Source: Chrysopilus asiliformis
Lineage: Eukaryota; Arthropoda; Insecta; Diptera; Rhagionidae
Reading direction: 5' to 3'
DNA: 64,000 bases
Assembly: GCA_964034945.1 (NCBI GenBank)
Contig: OZ035961.1
Span: forward strand, 12,039,001-12,103,000
Every line of letters starts with the position of its first letter. The first letter of the stretch is position 1. The notes below the pieces were generated by a model. It had not been told where the DNA came from. It ran no database searches and saw only the letters and a list, made by a program, of their open reading frames with translations. Positions 59,059 through 64,000 of this stretch are shown here, piece after piece. A program made the position numbers and the translations under genes.

Positions 59059-60852
59059 TTACGGGGATGTCTGAACCGAACGTGATTCCCCCGCTTTCCT
59101 CACGTTCCTCTTCATGTTTCCCTTCCTACACTCACATTTCGCGGTAAAAACATTTTCGGCTCCGCATCTATAACAAAATTTGGACCGCTTTTCCGATAAG
59201 CAGTCCATGAAGGTGTGGCCTAAAACCTTACAGTTCCAACACCTAAGTTCGCGTCTTTCACCAGTAGGGCGGGACTTCGAGGTTGATGGAACACCAATAG
59301 CTTCTACACTATCCTGGTATCCAGCTTCCTCGTAATATTCCGAATCGTCGTTATTAGGATATTCGATTTCATTTACTTGACGATTAAGCCCTGGATTTCG
59401 ACTTCGCGTGGTATCGTGCATCGGAAAAGCGTTCTCAGTCACACGACAGGCATCTCTCAATTGATCCAAGGAATAGATCGACATTGGAAAAATATATTTG
59501 GTCATCCATGGCTTTACATTTTTCTTAAATAATGTTATGAGATCATTTTCCCTCATCGGTGTTCTCATTTTGTTGCGCATCTTCATGATAACATTATAAT
59601 AATCTATAAAGTTTTCATGAGGCATCTGCTTGCGATTTACAATTTTGTTTATGATCTCTAAATCAGTTTCTGTGGATCGAAATTGTTTGTTTAGAGCATC
59701 GCGAAGCTCTGCCCAAGTAATTCTTTGGTGATGGCGTAAATATTGCCAATACCACTCTCTCGGTAAACCATCTAAAAGGAGGTGAAAATTTTTCAAAACT
59801 TGATTCCAAGTACAATTATTATTGGTCTTGAGGTATTTTACTTGGAATATAAAATCTTCGATGGGCAAAGTTTTAGACGTGGCATCGAATTTTATACCCC
59901 ATTTCTCAATTCGAGTGAATCCCCGTTCCCCCCTACTTGGACTATACGATCGGTCACGAGTTCGAGGACCACGAGAGTGTCCGGCGGCGTTATGCTCATC
60001 CGCTACAAACCTCGGATTAAAACCCTGGTCAGAATCATCATCTTGCTCATATTCTACTTGATTATTTTCGGTCCCATTAACCTGCGCAATCGCTACCCCT
60101 AAATTTTGCTCATGCCCATTAAAATTGTTTTGAGCAGAACTATTCGGTGCTACCTGGGTTCGCTGATTATTATTATTCGCTGGCAACTGCTGCTGAATCA
60201 TAGCCGATAATGTTTCAATAATGTTTTGTTGCGAAGCGGCTATCATTTGCGAAACAGTATTTATGTGAACCATTCCGGACTGAGCTGCATTATTTCCGTT
60301 ATTTAAGCTGTCGTTATTATTTGCCGGATTATTAGCCGCAGAATTCGATCTCGCAGTCGAAGGTGCATTGGTTTTCCCCGCTGATGGGTCATAAGCCTCA
60401 TTCTGAGAATTTTCCCCATCCATGTTTGTTTGGTTTATTTGGGTTTTCTGACTGGTGTTTGGGACAGACAAACGTGACGGCCAATTGTAGTTTCTAAGAC
60501 TATTCACCTTAGTTTGAGATCTTGTTATGATACGATTATTTATAAAATTTATTGTACGAGAATCTTTTCGTTGATTATCTTTATCTTTACTACTATTAAG
60601 ATGACTCATACTATGCGAAATATTAAAATTTGTACACCCTTTAGTGTTATTCAGTTCACCCAAAAGTTTGAACTTTTTCCCATAAAAAAAAAGGAATGAT
60701 AAAATTATATGTGAAATTGACAATCTATCATGAACATACGGCGGGTGCAGTGTGAAGTTAAGACTACTCATGGCTTGGAAATGACTTGACAAGGCGGAAA
60801 AAGATTGGAAAACTCTACTAGATAAACGCTTGTTAACCGGCAACGCGATCAT
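59059..60852 (-). CDS. gag: Gag polyprotein (nucleocapsid/capsid)
   Basis: Open for 597 codons. The first 143 residues look only partly protein-like, and the likely start is MDGENSQNEAYDPSAG at 60423, giving 454 residues. The order is an Asn/Gln-rich N-terminal part, an acidic patch (EYEQDDDSDQ), and a capsid-like core (WGIKFDATSKTLPIEDF, WYWQYLRHHQRITWAELRD, NFIDYYNVIMKMRNKM). It ends with a CCHC zinc knuckle, CWNCKVLGHTFMDC, at 538-551. A second Cys cluster (CYRC...KCEC, about 560-575) has Val where the knuckle His belongs. Gag coats and packages the RNA in the cytoplasm. It ends in TAA at 59059 and overlaps pol in the -1 phase. Confidence 0.9.
   Translation of the reverse strand: MIALPVNKRLSSRVFQSFSALSSHFQAMSSLNFTLHPPYVHDRLSISHIILSFLFFYGKKFKLLGELNNTKGCTNFNISHSMSHLNSSKDKDNQRKDSRTINFINNRIITRSQTKVNSLRNYNWPSRLSVPNTSQKTQINQTNMDGENSQNEAYDPSAGKTNAPSTARSNSAANNPANNNDSLNNGNNAAQSGMVHINTVSQMIAASQQNIIETLSAMIQQQLPANNNNQRTQVAPNSSAQNNFNGHEQNLGVAIAQVNGTENNQVEYEQDDDSDQGFNPRFVADEHNAAGHSRGPRTRDRSYSPSRGERGFTRIEKWGIKFDATSKTLPIEDFIFQVKYLKTNNNCTWNQVLKNFHLLLDGLPREWYWQYLRHHQRITWAELRDALNKQFRSTETDLEIINKIVNRKQMPHENFIDYYNVIMKMRNKMRTPMRENDLITLFKKNVKPWMTKYIFPMSIYSLDQLRDACRVTENAFPMHDTTRSRNPGLNRQVNEIEYPNNDDSEYYEEAGYQDSVEAIGVPSTSKSRPTGERRELRCWNCKVLGHTFMDCLSEKRSKFCYRCGAENVFTAKCECRKGNMKRNVRKAGESRSVQTSP
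59062..59122 (-). promoter_or_regulatory. -1 ribosomal frameshift site with potential pseudoknot
   Basis: The heptamer GGGAAAC (59122-59116, minus strand) sits in gag phase as G GGA AAC, a known retroviral slippery sequence; slipping back one base enters the open pol phase exactly. Nine bases later AACGTGA (59106-59100) can pair with TCACGTT (59085-59079). Loop CGGGG (59093-59089) can pair with CCCCG (59066-59062) just before the gag stop. Together these form an H-type pseudoknot. Phase and pairing are read directly; function is inferred. Confidence 0.7.
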
Positions 60853-61210
60853 CCAAATATTGGTGTCGGGACACAGTCAACAAACTTTATCCTAAAAAAA
60901 AACCTTTTTGCACTTAGAATCGGCCAAACTGCTGCAAACGCGGATGCATTATGCTAGAGCTTTATGCACCGGGACAAGCATTTTGGAAAGATAACAAGCT
61001 GCAGAAAGATACCTAAAAGATTCATGAATTTAGCGGAATCCAAAGCGGCAGACGCGATATCTAAATGTTTTAATATCGGGACACACTAAGGATCCGCTAA
61101 ATTCGTTGGCGGTTGGATTTGTTTTTGCTTCGTTTTATCGTCTTATTCCTCCATCGTACGGCAAACGCGATCACATTATGTTACTAGAACTTTATGTCCC
61201 GGGACACATA
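60838..61210 (-). repeat. Leader repeats upstream of gag, 4 degenerate units
   Basis: On the plus strand the pattern (A)ACGCGATC/GACGCG, 20-30 bases, then CGGGACA recurs at about 60843-60878, 60937-60975, 61052-61086 and 61165-61205, spaced about 95-115 bases. The variants end CGGGACACAG, CGGGACAAGC, CGGGACACAC and CGGGACACAT. Such spaced repeats in an untranslated leader could be protein-binding, packaging or translation-control sites. The first overlaps the most upstream gag start codon. Confidence 0.6.
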
Positions 61211-61528
61211 CGAGGAATAGAATAAGATGTCAAATTCGAAGCAAAAGAATCTTTCGTGTGGTTAAATGGCATAAAGTGAAGAAATGAAAATAGAAAATAA
61301 GAAAAATTGACAGAAAAGTAAAATTTTTGAAAATGTAATATGAAAATTTAAAATAAAAGAAAAAAATTAAGAAATGAATAAATTTTTTTAAGTAGAAAAA
61401 GAAAATAGAAAACAAGAAAGTTAGGGGAGAGAAGAAAGGCTGGGAGGAAAAGCCTTAGCGTTTTCTGAAGAGAGGGGATAGCACTTTCCGTGAAGGACTT
61501 GGCTGCGTATCTAAGTTTTCCGTGGAGG

Positions 61529-61534
61529 ACTTAC
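61529..61534 (-). promoter_or_regulatory. Possible major splice donor after the primer site
   Basis: GTAAGT on the minus strand (CGCACA|GTAAGTCC) lies just downstream of the primer-binding site, where retroviruses keep their main donor. A spliced product is not known; the LTR frame at 54095-54259 has a candidate acceptor. Confidence 0.3.
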
Positions 61535-61537
61535 TGT

Positions 61538-61555
61538 GCGATACGTTGGGCGCCA
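61538..61555 (-). other. Primer-binding site, tRNA-Lys type
   Basis: Three bases after the 5' LTR the minus strand reads TGGCGCCCAACGTATCGC. The TGGCGCC start, complementary to the 3' end of tRNA-Lys, is the known primer site of many retroviruses and retrotransposons. The last few bases differ from the form I remember. Confidence 0.75.
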
Positions 61556-61558
61556 TTT

Positions 61559-63750
61559 TATTGTGGATCATCATTACTGCTGCTACAAGTTTTTTTCCGA
61601 TGGACGGTATTTTTACATAAGTTTTAGGGAGAGCAAAGAGGCGGGTAGGCACGCTTGAGATGTTCTTTCCGGCTAGCTCGACGGAAATGGGGGTGGTTCT
61701 TTGCCCTTGCTCTCTACCTTACGAAGATCACAATAAAAAAAATCGTGCCTGAGAAGTTACGTATGCCATTTACCAACCTGAGACGGTCAAGGGGGGGAAA
61801 GAAGGGAAAATAGAAATCCTGTCAAGCCATTACCTTACCGTGATCGTCGTCACTTCACACTGCACGCCCCTAAAATCGCTTAGCAGGACATACTAGCGTA
61901 CTGGCTTTGTAAATCAATTAAAAGATAATTATTTCGCATAATATTCATATAAATTTATTTACTAAAAAAAATCAATCATAAATAATCATGTTTAAAGCAA
62001 CCAAAAGAAACTCAAATCGAACCAAGATCATTTAAATAAAATAAAAAGCTCTAAATAACGCAAAAAAAAATTTACAGAATAATTCAAATTATCAATATAA
62101 TAAAAGCATAAATTAAAAGAAATAAATAAATAAGCAGACCAAACCTAATAAATTAATTCCACATTTACTAAATAAATAAGACAATACGGTATGGCATAAA
62201 CCAAACATAAATTGCGCATAAATTCTTAGAGCTCCAAGAATCGTCGATCAGAAAGATAATTGTACGCAAATATTTGGCGGGAAAAAGCTTTAAAAAACGT
62301 ATGTGGTATTAATTGTACAATTCCCTTAACAATAAAAAAAATTTTAAATAAAATGAAAACAAAAAAAAAAAACGGTTTGTTAGAATCAAATTGAATTTAA
62401 AAAAAAGGAACTTTGAAAAAATGATTAAAGACAACAAAAGTCACTTCAATTGTTTAGTCCCAGCGACGTCCGTTGAGCTTTTGTTCAACATTAGCTGGCA
62501 ATCTGAACCGCTCGATCGGTGATTCATTGAACGTTTTTCTGCGAATTCCTCTTTGTTCAAACGATTTGAAAACCTTTCTTTTAATTAGCGAAGATATTGA
62601 TGCTTTAAGCGATGTAAGCTATCCCCAGCAAATGCTAGGTGCTTCTTCGATGTTAAAATGTAGATGAAACCCCTTTTCTACTCTTTCTTTCAGCTAATAT
62701 ATGTATTCTTGGCGTTTTTATATTTGAATTTATACGAATAAAATAAAACAAAAATCGAAATACGGAATTTTTTATGTTGCGAGGAAAGACCGTCTTAGTT
62801 GCTGTGTTAGCGAAGCTTGATTTCGGAGGGATTTAAATACCCAATCCGATACTAAAATTAATAAAATTTTTGCTACTTGCGTGAAAACCTTTGTTCTGGC
62901 GGTTTCGCCTGTGACCCCTGGTCCAAACGATGTGTTGTACGGCTGTTAAATTAACTATTATTAACTCACTGCACTAAACTAAGTAATTTTAAATAAAAAC
63001 CTACTCTTTCCTACGCAATTTCACTGGTCACAAGGAAAACTGAACCCTTTTTAGGGCAATTAACTTCTCCGAAGTTTTTCCTTTTAAACACAGCAACTAA
63101 CTAACTCTGCAGAAAATTTGATGACTCAAAAATTCAAATCATGATTGTGCTGAATTATATTCAAATAATCCCCCTCGCGAACAAAGTGACCCCTGTGAAC
63201 AATTTTATGAATCACCAAAAAAAATAAGGATGGGGCTAACACTGTCGAAGCTCAGCTGTCAATGATCGCCGAATATAAACAAAACAACATGGTAAGTTAT
63301 TTGCAATCTCCTTTTCTAAGCTTAATATTTAAATTAGTGCATTTATTTCAGACGCCAGGCTTCACCCACTTTACACGACGTAGAGGATCTGATGGAAACG
63401 TGAGATTTCATCGTCATCAGGTAAGCAACGTTTCAATTTTTCCCCATTTTATTCCACCTATCCTGATGCTTTTTCGCCTTACCTATTTTAGGGCTTCGTA
63501 TATTTGTCGCTGAAGAGAAAGGAACCAACCGCTCCAAATTCGACCAACTTCCAAGGGATATGTCCCACCTCTGTAGAAACGATTATTTCTACAGAGGGAT
63601 TTGGACGGCAGACGGACGGCGATCTCGTTAGGGATCAGGAATTCGACGGACGGATCCACAATGGACAGCTGGACGAAATTTGAGATAAGTGGTAATTTCT
63701 CATCTTATTTCTTAGCTAACCACATTTTGTTTTTCTAGGTGGCTGCAACA
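61559..63750 (-). repeat. 5' LTR of the gypsy-type element
   Basis: Same sequence, by eye, as 53200-55391. On the minus strand it should contain the promoter and poly(A) site for gag-pol RNA; I could not place a TATA box with confidence. The antisense exons recur here at 63262-63291, 63352-63420 and 63492-63683. Confidence 0.9.
63262..63683 (+). CDS. Spliced antisense open frame, 5' LTR copy (96 aa, unknown)
   Basis: This is the second copy of the three-exon frame (63262-63291, 63352-63420, 63492-63683), unchanged in frame and splice sites. Here the following acceptor (ending 63738) is kept, but only 12 bases of the bridging exon remain before host DNA begins at 63751. Any spliced transcript would run into CASK intron sequence instead of the element's interior. 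Confidence 0.4.
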
Positions 63751-63754
63751 GTAC

Positions 63755-64000
63755 ATTTGGTAATGATCTGATTTCGTAAATCACGTACCAATGTGTATCG
63801 ATTTTTGGCGAATTCACCACCAAACTATCATATCATGTCAGGGAATCGTTTATTCAATCCGATCGCATTTATGATAAAGGCCGGACAATTGTTTTCTGAA
63901 TATAATTTTTGAGGATGAATTTTTCCCCATCATCCTTTTAAGCGTTAATATCGTTCACGTAGCCATCGTGGTGGGGGAAAGTAGGTTTCTTTTGTCAATC
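63755..64000. other. CASK intron 1 sequence right of the insertion
   Basis: No exon visible to the window end. The left edge is the GTAC duplication of the retrotransposon. Confidence 0.5.

Larger units (their letters stand above)
53200..63750 (-). mobile_element. Full-length Ty3/gypsy LTR retrotransposon, Osvaldo/Ulysses-like
   Basis: Two LTRs of 2192 bases (53200-55391 and 61559-63750) lie 8359 bases apart in constant register; I noticed no difference between them. GTAC duplications flank the insertion (53196-53199 and 63751-63754). On the minus strand the order is 5' LTR, primer site, leader with repeats, gag, pol (protease, RT, RNase H, integrase), a 335-base spacer and 3' LTR. There is no envelope frame. 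PR-RT-RH-IN order and the 4-bp duplication define Ty3/gypsy. The total of about 10.55 kb and the LTRs over 2 kb recall Drosophila Ulysses of the Osvaldo lineage; that link is inferred from size and motifs. Intact frames and matching LTRs point to a recent insertion, antisense in CASK intron 1. Confidence 0.92.

Noticed and set aside
55727..61558. Possible envelope gene of an errantivirus
   Set aside because: Only 335 bases lie between pol and the 3' LTR, with no sense frame, so no envelope is present.

Overview
The window looks like AT-rich nuclear DNA from an insect, most likely a dipteran; I cannot name the species. The reasons are short introns of about 50-70 bases with GTAAGT-type donors, a MADF-BESS gene of the type expanded in flies, a CASK first exon, and many transposable elements, including a repeat family built like the Drosophila DINE-1/INE-1 Helentrons. 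Real coding sequence is sparse. Most short open frames do not look like genes.

Layout. Bases 1-26000 hold no gene I can support. They contain repeats: DINE-1-like copies (3457-4022 plus diverged relatives), palindromic MITEs (5514-5682 and 10126-10472), a hAT-type MITE with a perfect 8-bp target duplication and a second MITE inside it (12091-12883), and a foldback element (22344-22833). The one complete host gene is at 26122-28839 (+): four exons, 849 aa, two MADF domains, a BESS-like motif and an acidic tail. From 30455 to 43000 there are more repeats: DINE-1-like copy 2, a second copy of the 169-bp MITE, a decayed THAP-domain pseudogene next to a non-LTR reverse transcriptase fragment, and a Helitron carrying a nested 749-bp inverted-repeat element. 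A GC-richer, 5'UTR-like island lies at 38950-39815.

At 45763-45821 (+) is the first coding exon of CASK. No later CASK exon is visible, so the rest of the window is probably its first intron. That intron holds a third DINE-1-like copy, an internally deleted mariner-like element (50975-51491), and an apparently young Ty3/gypsy retrotransposon of about 10.55 kb (53200-63750), inserted antisense to CASK. The retrotransposon has 2192-bp LTRs with no difference noticed by eye, a 4-bp GTAC target duplication, a tRNA-Lys-like primer site, intact Gag and Pol frames, a GGGAAAC -1 frameshift site followed by a potential pseudoknot, and long LTRs resembling the Osvaldo/Ulysses lineage.

The most unusual observation is a spliced-looking open frame of 96 codons within each LTR, on the strand opposite gag-pol. 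A further open exon and an AATAAA signal follow it between the 3' LTR and pol. The arrangement resembles the antisense genes of some complex retroviruses, and it lies sense to CASK.
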